DNA of 60,853 bases. Origin: an uncultured Christensenella sp. (lineage in GTDB: Bacteria > Bacillota > Clostridia > Christensenellales > UBA1242). Under the pieces are notes generated by a model. That model made no database searches. It saw only the letters and a program-made list of their open reading frames with translations, and was not told where the DNA came from. Shown here one piece after another: positions 26,613-34,852 of the stretch. A program made the position numbers and the translations under genes. The stretch lies in assembly GCA_949287685.1 (NCBI GenBank), contig CASEHF010000004.1, forward strand, positions 1 to 60,853. The letters run 5' to 3'. The stretch's first letter is position 1. Each line of letters starts with the position of its first letter.

Positions 26613-29174
26613 TTAATCAAATTCGCCGCTGCTATTATCAATCTCGGGATTTTTGTTTGTCGAATCATTTGGAGCAAAGTTTGCGGTAATCACTCTCCCA
26701 ACAATTAGGTTAAAAGGAATGTCTGTACTCAATTTATAGGCACTCAAATCTGTGCCATCGCTGGCAGTCCACCCTACAAAATGATACCCAGCACTCGGAA
26801 CAGCACTCAAGTGAATTGTGGTTGCATCGGTTCTGTCATAACCGTTTATACGAACCTCACCACCCACGGTCGCGGTAGCGAGGACTTCGTTAGCAATTCC
26901 GCCAAAGCCGCCCGTTACCTCCTGCCCTGTGGGAGCAAACTGCGCGATTAGCACCCTCCCCATAAAGCTCAAGAGTGGCACGGTGATAACGCTATCCGTG
27001 TAGCCGAGTCCCGCACCGTTGTCCGTTATCCACCCAACGAAGTCAAAGCCTGCATACGCAATAGCGGTTGCGGTTAGGTTTGTGCCATCGTTTCTCATAC
27101 GAACTTCGCCACCATTGACTGCGTAAATCGCGGGGTCAGTGCCCGCAAAAATGGCTTGAAGCGAGATATTTGTAGTCAAAAATGGTATTGTGTAGACTGG
27201 GTTTTGGCTGATTTCCATACCGTTTGAGTCCGCCCACCATAAAAAGTAGTTTAGGGCAGTCGAAGGGATTGCGGTAAGTGTAACTTGTGTGCCGTAGTCG
27301 TATGTGCCTGCGCCCGAAACCGAGCCGAGATTAGAATCATTCACCGAAACCGAAACGGTGTACTGGAGAATTTGCCAAACCGCATAAAGCGTAACGGTGC
27401 CGTTTGCAGTAGTAGTGAGATTTGAAACGGTCTGCCCGTTTGTATAATCTACCGTTTGGGTATTTGAGCCAGTCTTTGCTGTCCTGCTCCACCCTAAAAA
27501 GTCGTAGCCCTCGTGAGTTGTGGTGGCAGGGCGCCCAGCGAGGCTCGTGCTAGTGCCATAGGTCATATTTTGGAGTGTCCCCGTACTCACTAAATGGCGA
27601 TCACACCACTCCTTGCTAGGCTCGTTCCCTGCGCCAAAGATTTTGGTTAAGTCAAGCATTAGAAAATCATCAACCCAAAAAGTGCCAGCAACTCCGCCGT
27701 TGTCAAAATCTATGCGGACTGGAACGGAACCCGCAGAGGAGTTGCTCGAACGGTCAACGCGAAAACTGTACATATTCCACTGCCCCGCGGGCCCCATTGG
27801 AATGCTGGCTCCAACACTTGGCTCCTCCTCGGGCCAGTAGAGTTGGGTGCCGCCGACCACAGTCTCCTGGTACCCCCAATACTGGAAGTAGAAAATGTGA
27901 TTTTTGTTGTCATTCGTGATACTCACACCGTTAGTAGTGTACGCGAGCGCCTCAGCTCCACCAGCGTTGCCCGTGATTTGGTAGGAATAACTACCGCTGC
28001 GGACATGGGCAGTGCTGTAACTGCCATTGCGCCAACCTGTATTTTCAAAACCCGCCGCGCTGCCGATTTCGTTTTCGTAACCGCTCGAGTTAAAGTACAC
28101 GGTATATCGGTTTGCGGTCCAATTGGCGGTTAACCGAATATTTCCGTACGAATTAGCAGGGACTCGCAAAGTGGTACCACTGATCGAAGGAGCCGTGCCG
28201 CCATATGTGCCGCTACGCGAAATAGACCAACTACTAAATGTATACCCTGCTCGCGTGGGAGTCGAGACCGTGTAGGTTCGGGCGCTCGTGGACACCGTGT
28301 AACTACTCGGGTGGCTACTCCCGTAATTACCACTGTTTAGCGTGTATGAAATTGTGTAACTTCGCCCGCTCCAATTTGCGGTTAGTGTGATGTTTCCGCT
28401 AGTGCTGGCGGGAATATTTAAAGTCGTGCTGGTGCCTGAAATCGTGGGCAAGGTCCCCGAGTATTCGCTGTCTGTCCATGAAACAGTCCACCCCGTGAAA
28501 GTGTAACCATTACGACTGGGGTTGGAAATTGTGAGGGTTTGCGCGCTAGTGCTGGGGGTATATTCCGCTGGCTGCGTACTCCCTGCACTACCGCCATTGA
28601 GGTCGTATGTGATTGTTGAGGGGGCAAGAGCCACTAAATTCCCAATTGGAAAAGTTATAGAAACAGATGGCTGACCTACATAATTCTGGTAAGATCCCAT
28701 TAATAGACTTGAATTTTGTAAACTTGAGGAAGCAAATGACCAAGTGTTTTCATTTCTTGAAAAAGTAATATTTGTTGAAATTGCTCTTGTTGAAAAAGAA
28801 GAATCTTCCCATGCATACCCAGGCTTTAGTTCAACTGTAAAAGTTAAAGAATAGAAATAAAAATAATAATAAAATACTTGATTTGGAGGAAGTGGCCATG
28901 GCTGGTTAACATATTCTGAACGAATCCACCCATAATATTGTCCACTAATAGAAGTTATTGTACCATAAGTATTATCATATGATACACTAGCACTTGGGCG
29001 CCCACCAGTAATACCTTGCCGGTAAAATGAAAGTGTACAACTCGCAGTGGCGGCATCGGCGGGAGTTTTTGTTTCAGGAGCATGGAGGAAATTAAAGAGA
29101 GCAATTACTAACATAATTACCAAAAAAGCATTGGTGACTAATAGCAAACTTGGCTTTGCCAAACCATTTCTCAT
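26613..29174 (-). CDS. Large secreted protein with InlB-type repeats and a carbohydrate-binding-like module
   Basis: An 853-residue exported protein. A signal anchor lies at about 8-30. Then come a Ser/Tyr-rich region, two Listeria-Bacteroides (InlB B-type) repeats at about 195-360 (YDLNGG, GYTFTGW and LTANW signatures), a jelly-roll-like module at about 370-520 ending in KIFGAGNEPSKEWC, another repeat at about 530-605, and three beta-repeats carrying GFDFVGW-type motifs to the end. There is no LPXTG motif, so it may be released or bound in another way. The first third is AT-rich, the rest distinctly more GC-rich. Start at 29174 after AGAGGTA. Likely an adhesin or glycan-binding surface protein. 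Confidence 0.8.
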   Translation of the reverse strand: MRNGLAKPSLLLVTNAFLVIMLVIALFNFLHAPETKTPADAATASCTLSFYRQGITGGRPSASVSYDNTYGTITSISGQYYGWIRSEYVNQPWPLPPNQVFYYYFYFYSLTFTVELKPGYAWEDSSFSTRAISTNITFSRNENTWSFASSSLQNSSLLMGSYQNYVGQPSVSITFPIGNLVALAPSTITYDLNGGSAGSTQPAEYTPSTSAQTLTISNPSRNGYTFTGWTVSWTDSEYSGTLPTISGTSTTLNIPASTSGNITLTANWSGRSYTISYTLNSGNYGSSHPSSYTVSTSARTYTVSTPTRAGYTFSSWSISRSGTYGGTAPSISGTTLRVPANSYGNIRLTANWTANRYTVYFNSSGYENEIGSAAGFENTGWRNGSYSTAHVRSGSYSYQITGNAGGAEALAYTTNGVSITNDNKNHIFYFQYWGYQETVVGGTQLYWPEEEPSVGASIPMGPAGQWNMYSFRVDRSSNSSAGSVPVRIDFDNGGVAGTFWVDDFLMLDLTKIFGAGNEPSKEWCDRHLVSTGTLQNMTYGTSTSLAGRPATTTHEGYDFLGWSRTAKTGSNTQTVDYTNGQTVSNLTTTANGTVTLYAVWQILQYTVSVSVNDSNLGSVSGAGTYDYGTQVTLTAIPSTALNYFLWWADSNGMEISQNPVYTIPFLTTNISLQAIFAGTDPAIYAVNGGEVRMRNDGTNLTATAIAYAGFDFVGWITDNGAGLGYTDSVITVPLLSFMGRVLIAQFAPTGQEVTGGFGGIANEVLATATVGGEVRINGYDRTDATTIHLSAVPSAGYHFVGWTASDGTDLSAYKLSTDIPFNLIVGRVITANFAPNDSTNKNPEIDNSSGEFD

Positions 29175-29286
29175 ACAATCATACCTCTTTATACTGTTAA
29201 AAATTTTCAATAAACTCAGTGTGTTTTAAGTGATTTTAGAGCCGTTTTTGTTAAATAAATGAGTACTTCATTCAAATTACGAGATA

Positions 29287-29315
29287 ATTATATAATTATA
29301 CTATATAAAAGTCAA
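29287..29315 (-). promoter_or_regulatory. Promoter of the secreted repeat protein
   Basis: On the minus strand: TTGACT (29310-29315), a 17-bp spacer and TATAAT (29287-29292). The leader is about 105 nt. Confidence 0.7.
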
Positions 29316-29433
29316 ACAATATGACCTATATTAGTATATTTTATATAAATTAATCACATATTAGCAGTAACCATTCCTATAATTATCGTTTAAAAAATAA
29401 TATACTTAAATAAAAAAGGCTGGTAAATGTTAA

Positions 29434-29739
29434 TTGGAAATAAAGGAATTAGTAGAAAAAATAACCTTTTTTAGGGAAAAAGCACACTTATCAAAACGCG
29501 AATTGTCTATGAAAATTGGCAAAACGGAGGCTTATATATCACATTTGGAAAATCGCAAAACATTTGCCCCCACTTTTGAGGCTCTAAATGACATTCTAGA
29601 TGTATGTGATGTTACGCTTGAGGAGTTTTTTTGTACCGATTTAAAGTCATACGAGCAAGACAAAGAATTACGCGAAATAATTAACAATGCTAAAAACGAC
29701 AAAAAAGACTTGGCGCTCGCCGTATTGAAATCGAGGTAA
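29434..29739 (+). CDS. XRE-family HTH regulator, copy 1
   Basis: A 101-residue protein with a Cro/CI-type helix-turn-helix at about 5-65 (REKAHLSKRELSMKIGKTEAYISHLEN) and a short helical tail. The start is TTG at 29434, chosen because the resulting N-terminus, MEIKELVEKI, aligns with the second copy (MEINELVERI). Two bases separate it from that second gene. Target unknown; possibly an autoregulator. Confidence 0.82.
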   Translation: MEIKELVEKITFFREKAHLSKRELSMKIGKTEAYISHLENRKTFAPTFEALNDILDVCDVTLEEFFCTDLKSYEQDKELREIINNAKNDKKDLALAVLKSR

Positions 29740-29741
29740 TT

Positions 29742-30050
29742 ATGGAAATTAACGAGTTAGTGGAACGCATTGCGTTTATTAGAACAAGGGCAAATTTGTC
29801 CGCAAGAAAGTTGTCAATACTCATTGGAAAGACCGACGGGTATATTCACAATCTGGAACAAGCCCGCTCCTTTGCACCTACATTTGAAACTTTTTGTGCG
29901 ATTTTAAAGGCGTGTAATGTGAGTTTTGAGGAGTTTTTTTACCCTAAAATCGAAAACTATAAACGAGATAAAGAGTTGCTAGAACTCTTAAAGACCGCCC
30001 CTGACGAAAAGCGCGACATAGCGCTCGCTATTTTAAAACTCAGCAACTAA
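29742..30050 (+). CDS. XRE-family HTH regulator, copy 2
   Basis: A 102-residue paralogue of the preceding gene, about half identical over its whole length, with the helix-turn-helix at about 5-65 (SARKLSILIGKTDGYIHNLEQ). GAGGTAATT precedes ATG. The tandem pair looks like a local gene duplication. The two proteins may form a heterodimer. A GTACTATGCAAT-family repeat follows eight bases after the stop. Confidence 0.85.
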   Translation: MEINELVERIAFIRTRANLSARKLSILIGKTDGYIHNLEQARSFAPTFETFCAILKACNVSFEEFFYPKIENYKRDKELLELLKTAPDEKRDIALAILKLSN

Positions 30051-30057
30051 GCCGCAA

Positions 30058-30107
30058 ACTATGCGCAAAAACATTTGCATAGTACTGCGCAAATAACTGC
30101 ATAGTAC
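30058..30107. repeat. GTACTATGCAAT-family repeat
   Basis: ACTATGC and GCATAGT arms (30058-30064 and 30077-30083) enclose GCGCAAAAACAT; a further TGCGCAAATAACTGCATAGT segment extends it by a second half site. It lies directly after the XRE pair. Confidence 0.75.
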
Positions 30108-30212
30108 CCTATTTCATCTTATTACTTTATTTTTAAATTTAATATCGATTCACTTTTTAATAATAGACAATACGCACCCACTTCTAAGTGAGGGCAATGA
30201 GCATTTATATAC

Positions 30213-30246
30213 AAAAAAACCGCTTCCCTATGGGAAACGGTTTTTA
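30213..30246. terminator. Bidirectional terminator after rplA
   Basis: AAAAACCG...TTCCC and GGGAA...CGGTTTTT pair around TAT, with A and T runs on both sides. It lies just past the rplA stop and can also stop transcripts from the XRE pair. Confidence 0.88.
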
Positions 30247-30273
30247 ATTAAATTACGCTAGTACTCTAACGAC

Positions 30274-30957
30274 TTACGCCTGAACCTTAATTCCAGGACC
30301 CATTGTGCTAGCGAGTGTAACGCTACGAAGGTAAGTACCCTTGCTAGCGGCAGGCTTTGCACGGACAATTGCATCCATAAGTGCCTGGTAGTTCTCCATA
30401 AGCTTGTCAGCACCGAAACTTACCTTTCCTATTGGACAGTGAACGATGTTGTCCTTGTCAAGGCGGTATTCAACCTTACCAGCGCGGACATCGTTGATTG
30501 CCTTTGTGATGTCGGTAGTCACAGTACCACTCTTTGCGTTAGGCATCAAACCTTTTGGTCCTAAAATTCTAGCGATACGCCCGATTGCACCGAACATATC
30601 TGGGGTCGTAATGCAGACATCGAAGTCGAGCCAGTTCTGCCCAGCAATCTTTGCCACAATTTCCTCAGCGCCGACATAGTCAGCACCAGCGGCTGTAGCC
30701 TCATCTGCTTTGTCACCCTTTGCAATCACTAGAATGCGGACTTTTTTACCAGTACCAGCGGGTAGTACCACGGTACCACGAACCTGCTGGTCTGCCTTTG
30801 TACCATCTACCCCTAACTTAATGTGGAGTTCGACAGTCTCATCAAACTTTGCGGTCGCTGTCTTAATAGCGAGGTCTAACGCCTCTTTTGGAGAATAGAG
30901 TTTTGCGCTGTCAACTAATGCAGCGGCTGCCTGATACTTCTTACTTGCTTTCATCAC
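30274..30957 (-). CDS. rplA: 50S ribosomal protein L1
   Basis: A 227-residue L1 with [14 protein letters not shown] (about 38-51), the middle domain with GPKGLMPN (about 132-139) and GTVTTDI, and the C-terminal [17 protein letters not shown]. It binds 23S rRNA at the L1 stalk and in many bacteria represses its own operon. It overlaps rplK by 17 bases. The operon ends here; rplJ-rplL do not follow. Confidence 0.97.
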   Translation of the reverse strand: MMKASKKYQAAAALVDSAKLYSPKEALDLAIKTATAKFDETVELHIKLGVDGTKADQQVRGTVVLPAGTGKKVRILVIAKGDKADEATAAGADYVGAEEIVAKIAGQNWLDFDVCITTPDMFGAIGRIARILGPKGLMPNAKSGTVTTDITKAINDVRAGKVEYRLDKDNIVHCPIGKVSFGADKLMENYQALMDAIVRAKPAASKGTYLRSVTLASTMGPGIKVQA

Positions 30958-31405
30958 CCTCTACCTCCTTTTTCTCATCATCGATTACTGTTACACCCAT
31001 ACTACGAGCAGTACCAGCAATCATCGACATAGCAGCCTCAATAGTTGCTGCGTTCAAGTCTGGCATCTTAGTCTTTGCAATCTCGCGAACTTGCGACTTT
31101 TTGATTTGACCAGCGTTAATTTTAGGGGTCTTTGCACTACCCTTTTCAATGCCGATTGCCTTCTTAATCAAAACGGCTGCAGGCGGAGTCTTGTAAACAA
31201 TGTCAAAACTGCGGTCTGCGTAAATGTTGATTATTGCAGGAATAATCATACCTACTTGGTTGGCTGTCGCTTCGTTGAATCTCTTGATAAATTCACCGAT
31301 GTTTACACCACGGGGACCAAGCGCTCCACCCAGTTGCTGACCAGCGGTCGCCTTTCCAGCGGGCAACTGCACCTTAACAACTGCGACAGGTTTCTTTTCT
31401 GCCAT
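30941..31405 (-). CDS. rplK: 50S ribosomal protein L11
   Basis: A 154-residue L11. The start is ATG 31405 ([10 protein letters not shown]) with GGAGGAAA upstream; the longer frame to 31471 has no ribosome site. The motifs [20 protein letters not shown] (about 14-33) and [10 protein letters not shown] are classic. The usual end is extended by the acidic [10 protein letters not shown]. It follows nusG in the usual order, but with more than 850 bp of repeat DNA between them. Confidence 0.97.
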   Translation of the reverse strand: MAEKKPVAVVKVQLPAGKATAGQQLGGALGPRGVNIGEFIKRFNEATANQVGMIIPAIINIYADRSFDIVYKTPPAAVLIKKAIGIEKGSAKTPKINAGQIKKSQVREIAKTKMPDLNAATIEAAMSMIAGTARSMGVTVIDDEKKEVEGDESK

Positions 31406-31557
31406 AATGGTTTCCTCCAAAGTGGTAATAGCGAGCAAAAAGTTAACAGATTTCAATTTACTCTCCCACAAATATGTTTATCGCTAATGCGCATAAACCG
31501 AATTAAATCAATGCATCTTTTAATAGCACAAAATGCTAAATATGCATTATCCCGAAT

Positions 31558-31631
31558 GTGCCTAACGCGCGTATGCGAACGCATACGGCGCGGCGAAGCG
31601 CCACCGCAATCTTTGCGGGCGCGTTAGGCAC
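31558..31631. repeat. Four-way-junction (cloverleaf-like) palindrome
   Basis: GTGCCTAACGCGC (31558-31570) pairs perfectly with GCGCGTTAGGCAC (31619-31631). Three hairpins fill the space: GTATGC/GCATAC (31571-31586), GGCGC/GCGCC (31587-31602) and CCGCAA/TTGCGG (31604-31618). Only one base is unpaired between the arms. It is GC-rich in an AT-rich gap and lies upstream of rplK. It could be a mobile palindromic element or a structured leader RNA. Confidence 0.85.
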
Positions 31632-31635
31632 CGAG

Positions 31636-32194
31636 CACGCCAAAAAGTGCGTGGCCGCACTGGCGATATTTGTACAGCCAAAATAAATGTACTATTCTAT
31701 ATAATAAATTTAATAGAAAGGCATAGATACAAGGAGTATGGTAGAAATATCGAGGGCGGTGCGTAGCCGCACTCGCAATATTTTACACAAATACCTCTCG
31801 TTCTCCAATAGATGCTACATCTAAATTACATAAAATCGTACAGATACGAGGCGCACGCCAAAAAGTGCGTGGCCGCACTGGCGATATTAGCACAGTCAAA
31901 ATAAATGTACAATTCTATATAATAAATTTAATAGAAAGGCATAGATACAAGGAGTACGGTAGAAATATCGAGGGCGGTGCGTAGCCGCACTCGCAATATT
32001 TTACACAAATACTTCTCGTTCTCCAACAGATGCTACATCTAAATTACATAAAATCGTACAGATACGAGGCGCATGCCAAAAAGTGCGTGGCCGCACTGGC
32101 GATATTTATACAATCAAAATAGATGTACAATTCTATATAATAAATTTAATAGAAAGGCATAGATACAAGGAGTATGGTAGAAATATCGAGGGCG
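31636..32194. repeat. 218-bp tandem repeat, 2.5 copies, between nusG and rplK
   Basis: Units start at 31636, 31854 and 32072 with an exact 218-bp period; the third stops at 32194. The copies differ at a few positions only. Each full unit has two hairpins, AGTGCG-TGGC-CGCACT inside CGCC/GGCG and GTGCG-TAGC-CGCAC inside CGAG/CTCG, joined by AT-rich DNA. No ORF is shared with a proper ribosome site. A weak minus-strand promoter-like pair (TTGGAG, 17 bp, TAAAAT) is present in each full unit. The rest of the gap 31406-32268 has no gene. Confidence 0.92.
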
Positions 32195-32268
32195 CATATT
32201 AAACATATGTAACCGAGATATTTACTACCTATCGACACAGTAGATATGCTTTTATATTAAATTTAAAA

Positions 32269-32799
32269 TTAGATTTTCGCAACCTGCGAATAATCCAACT
32301 CCAACGGTGTCTCCCTACCAAACATATTCACAATTACACTACAACGCTGATTTTCAGAATCTACCTTGGTAACCTTACACACGGTGTTTACTAAAGCGCC
32401 GCTCAAAATACGCACCTCATCTCCCACTTCGAGAGAAAAGTCCACCTTCACCTTTTCAAGGTGCATTTTGCGTATTTCCTCATCAGTGAGCGGTAACGGG
32501 CGCCCCTTTGGGCCTACAAAACCAGTAATGCCACGGGTGTGGGTAATGGTGTGCCAAATATCATCTCCATAAATCATTTTTATGAAAATGTAGCACGGCA
32601 TTGCCTTGCGGGTAACAATTTTCTTTTTACCATCGTTATCCTCAATTACATCCTCGGTGGGTATTACGATATCAAAAATACGATTGTGCAAATTACCGTT
32701 TTCTACGACCTGCTCGAGATTTTGTTTGGCAACTGCCTCGTATCCCGAAAAGGTGTGCAATACATACCACTTAGGTTCGGTACTCATAAAATTAGACAT
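32269..32799 (-). CDS. nusG: Transcription termination/antitermination factor NusG
   Basis: A 176-residue NusG. The NGN domain (about 9-115) has KWYVLHTFSGYE and GFVGPKGRPLPL; the KOW domain (about 122-176) has VGDEVRILSGALVNTVCKV. It binds RNA polymerase and links it to Rho or the ribosome. AGGGGGTAGAG precedes ATG 11 bp after secE. Normal length. Confidence 0.97.
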   Translation of the reverse strand: MSNFMSTEPKWYVLHTFSGYEAVAKQNLEQVVENGNLHNRIFDIVIPTEDVIEDNDGKKKIVTRKAMPCYIFIKMIYGDDIWHTITHTRGITGFVGPKGRPLPLTDEEIRKMHLEKVKVDFSLEVGDEVRILSGALVNTVCKVTKVDSENQRCSVIVNMFGRETPLELDYSQVAKI

Positions 32800-32810
32800 A
32801 CTCTACCCCC

Positions 32811-33377
32811 TTACTCTGTTGGCGCTGGGCCCACAAACAAACCGTGTAGCAATGATAGTAGATAATCAAAAACGAGTAAAACTATGCAGAAGAAAATAAC
32901 GACAGCCAAAACAACACCCGTTTTCTTAACTACATCTTTAAAACTCGGCCAAGTAATTTTCTTTAATTCGCTAACTGTTTCCTTGATTCGCTTGCCAAAC
33001 TTGCGCTTTTCCTTCTTTTCGGCTTTCTTTTTATCGGCAAGTTTCTGCTGCTTCAACTTTTCCTTGTCTTTTTTGTCCGCAGTTTCGGGCTCGCTACCAG
33101 ACTTAGTAGTATCTACCTTTTCGCCCTCATTTTCGGCAGCCACAGCAGCATTATCCGTAGGCTCAATTATTTCATCAGCGGTAACCGCCTTTGCCTGCTC
33201 AGCCTCGAGTTTTTCACGCTTTGCTTGTTCGCGAGCCTCGGCCTCCTCTTGCTTTCTCTTTTCAGCCTCGGCATTCTGCGCCTCAATCATTTTATTTTGA
33301 TTAATTAGCGCCTTGATATTCTTGGCATTAGATGTATTGTTACCACTCTTTTTTGACTTTGACTTAGATTTGGACAT
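32811..33377 (-). CDS. secE: Preprotein translocase subunit SecE with long charged N-terminal extension
   Basis: The last 60 residues (about 128-188) are a normal SecE: an amphipathic helix with KETVSELKKITWPSFKDVVKKT and one membrane helix. It stabilises SecY in the Sec channel. Ahead of it is a region of about 125 residues, very rich in Lys, Glu and Ala (likely helical or disordered), with little hydrophobic character. SecE in most Firmicutes is 55-75 residues. The start has AGGAGGCAAA before ATG, so the extension is translated. Position between rpmG and nusG is canonical. Confidence 0.93.
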   Translation of the reverse strand: MSKSKSKSKKSGNNTSNAKNIKALINQNKMIEAQNAEAEKRKQEEAEAREQAKREKLEAEQAKAVTADEIIEPTDNAAVAAENEGEKVDTTKSGSEPETADKKDKEKLKQQKLADKKKAEKKEKRKFGKRIKETVSELKKITWPSFKDVVKKTGVVLAVVIFFCIVLLVFDYLLSLLHGLFVGPAPTE

Positions 33378-33405
33378 TTTGCCTCCTAATTCGCAAAACT
33401 AAAAA

Positions 33406-33555
33406 TTACTTGCTTTCCTTGTGAATTGTGTGCTTCTTGCAGAATGGACAATACATACTGATTTCCATACGGTCTGGGTCATTTTTCTTGTTCTTTTGTG
33501 ATGTGTGTGTGTAACGCTTGCATTCGGTGCATGCTAACTTAATGTTTACGCGCAT
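33406..33555 (-). CDS. rpmG: 50S ribosomal protein L33
   Basis: A 49-residue protein with two CxxC pairs (CTEC, CPFC), the zinc-binding form of L33. It reads [18 protein letters not shown] at the N-terminus and ends [10 protein letters not shown]. It is the first gene of the rpmG-secE-nusG unit, as is usual. AGAGG lies before ATG. Confidence 0.95.
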   Translation of the reverse strand: MRVNIKLACTECKRYTHTSQKNKKNDPDRMEISMYCPFCKKHTIHKESK

Positions 33556-33583
33556 TTTAGTAACCTCTTTAATAAAAAATTAC

Positions 33584-33611
33584 ACTACTTTACGGCAGTG
33601 TGTAAAGTAGT
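33584..33611. promoter_or_regulatory. Perfect dyad at the rpmG-secE-nusG promoter
   Basis: ACTACTTTAC and GTAAAGTAGT are perfect 10-bp arms separated by eight bases. The dyad overlaps the -10 box and the expected start point, the place of a repressor operator. A simple hairpin role in RNA is less likely because the start point lies within it. Confidence 0.6.
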
Positions 33612-33637
33612 ATAACACAATTTAAGTATGTAGTCAA
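33609..33637 (-). promoter_or_regulatory. Promoter of rpmG-secE-nusG
   Basis: On the minus strand: TTGACT (33632-33637), a 17-bp spacer and TATACT (33609-33614), about 54 bp before rpmG. Confidence 0.8.
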
Positions 33638-33787
33638 GGGAAAAATCCAAAAAAGTTGTGTCTAAAAGGCTAAATTTTGCAAAAATTAGGCTAAACGGCA
33701 ATGATTTTTAAATCAATTACTACAACACTGCACTTTTTCGATTTTATCATTTAAAAATATTGGTTTAGTGTTCTACAGACTCAAAAA

Positions 33788-34837
33788 CTATCTACTAAAC
33801 TCATCAAGTTCCCTTTTTAATTGTTTTTCCTCTTTATGAATTCTTAAAGTTTGGCGTATATCTGAAACTGATGCCTTAATAGGATTTTTTATGTTTTCAA
33901 TTTTCTCTCTACGCGCTTTTTGCGCATTTAATGCCTCAATCAAATCATCTGCCTTATCTAAAAACTCGCCCAAATTCATCGTAGCGTAATTTTTATCCAA
34001 TTTGCTAGAAATTTTAGTATACACTGTTTTGGTTATTTCTTTATCAGAATAAAATTTATTAATATACGACTTTGTATATTTATAACCCCATTCTTTACCA
34101 ATGGCATTTAAACGGCGCAAAATATCAATCTCCAATGGCGAAGCGTTGTGAGATTTTGCATCTTGAGCATACTTCTTTAATGCTCCCCTAACTGAATGCG
34201 CTAATTTACAAAAATCAGGGTCTTTTTTAAAATAGTATTCTTTATAATCTGTATATCTAACATGGTGCCCATCACTTAAAATACTATCTATATCAAATTT
34301 CTCTATATAATCATCACATTTATTACGAATTTCTACGAGTTTTTTGGAATTTTCGTGATTAGTCTTGTTGTAGCCAGACAATACGCAACTAGTTAGTGGA
34401 TAATTAATAACATACAGATTATCGAATATTGACCCCTCCGCGTTTAAATTTGTATCAAGTAGTACAACACTATGCGAAACTATCGCAAAATGAGGGCGGC
34501 TTGAATAAAATCCAGGTCCATAACGAAAAAGTATACCATTGGCATGTGCAATTGGAATCAAATTCTTTCCTTCGGTGATTTTTTGAAATTGCTGATTGTT
34601 TGATTTGCTTACAACCTCAGGAGCGATGGTTATAACAATTCCTGAGTCTTTATCAGTCATTTCATAATCAGAAGGAACAAATTTGACCGCACTAATTCTA
34701 ATATGAGCATCATTGATTATTTCACGATCTACTTGGCTCATATTAATCCCCTCATCCGATATATCAATACTATCCATCCAAGTATAAATATGCCCCTTAT
34801 CTAACTTGTCCATTATTTCTTTAACATTCAAATTCAT
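33788..34837 (-). CDS. Hypothetical protein, third gene of an unknown operon
   Basis: I do not recognise this 349-residue protein. The first 150 residues seem to be mixed alpha/beta (for example HFAIVSHSVVLLDTNLN) and the rest helical, ending in a basic coiled-coil-like segment (RIHKEEKQLKRELDEFSR). No signal peptide or membrane helix. AAGGGAGAT precedes ATG. It lies 15 bp after the 329-residue gene and is the last of three closely spaced unknown genes. Confidence 0.82.
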   Translation of the reverse strand: MNLNVKEIMDKLDKGHIYTWMDSIDISDEGINMSQVDREIINDAHIRISAVKFVPSDYEMTDKDSGIVITIAPEVVSKSNNQQFQKITEGKNLIPIAHANGILFRYGPGFYSSRPHFAIVSHSVVLLDTNLNAEGSIFDNLYVINYPLTSCVLSGYNKTNHENSKKLVEIRNKCDDYIEKFDIDSILSDGHHVRYTDYKEYYFKKDPDFCKLAHSVRGALKKYAQDAKSHNASPLEIDILRRLNAIGKEWGYKYTKSYINKFYSDKEITKTVYTKISSKLDKNYATMNLGEFLDKADDLIEALNAQKARREKIENIKNPIKASVSDIRQTLRIHKEEKQLKRELDEFSR

Positions 34838-34852
34838 TTTTATCTCCCTTTT

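Noticed and set aside
26613-29174. Sortase-anchored surface protein
   Set aside because: The C-terminus has no LPXTG motif, hydrophobic helix or basic tail.
31091-31627. 178-codon plus-strand ORF across rplK and the cloverleaf
   Set aside because: Most of it is antisense to rplK and its end is in palindromic DNA; no ribosome site.
31738-31830. Short ORFs starting after AAGGAG in each 218-bp unit
   Set aside because: The spacing of the AAGGAG to ATG is one base, too short, and the encoded peptide of about 28 residues has no recognisable character.
31636-32194. CRISPR or rRNA-like repeat
   Set aside because: The units are tandem 218-bp copies without spacers, and show no rRNA or tRNA similarity.
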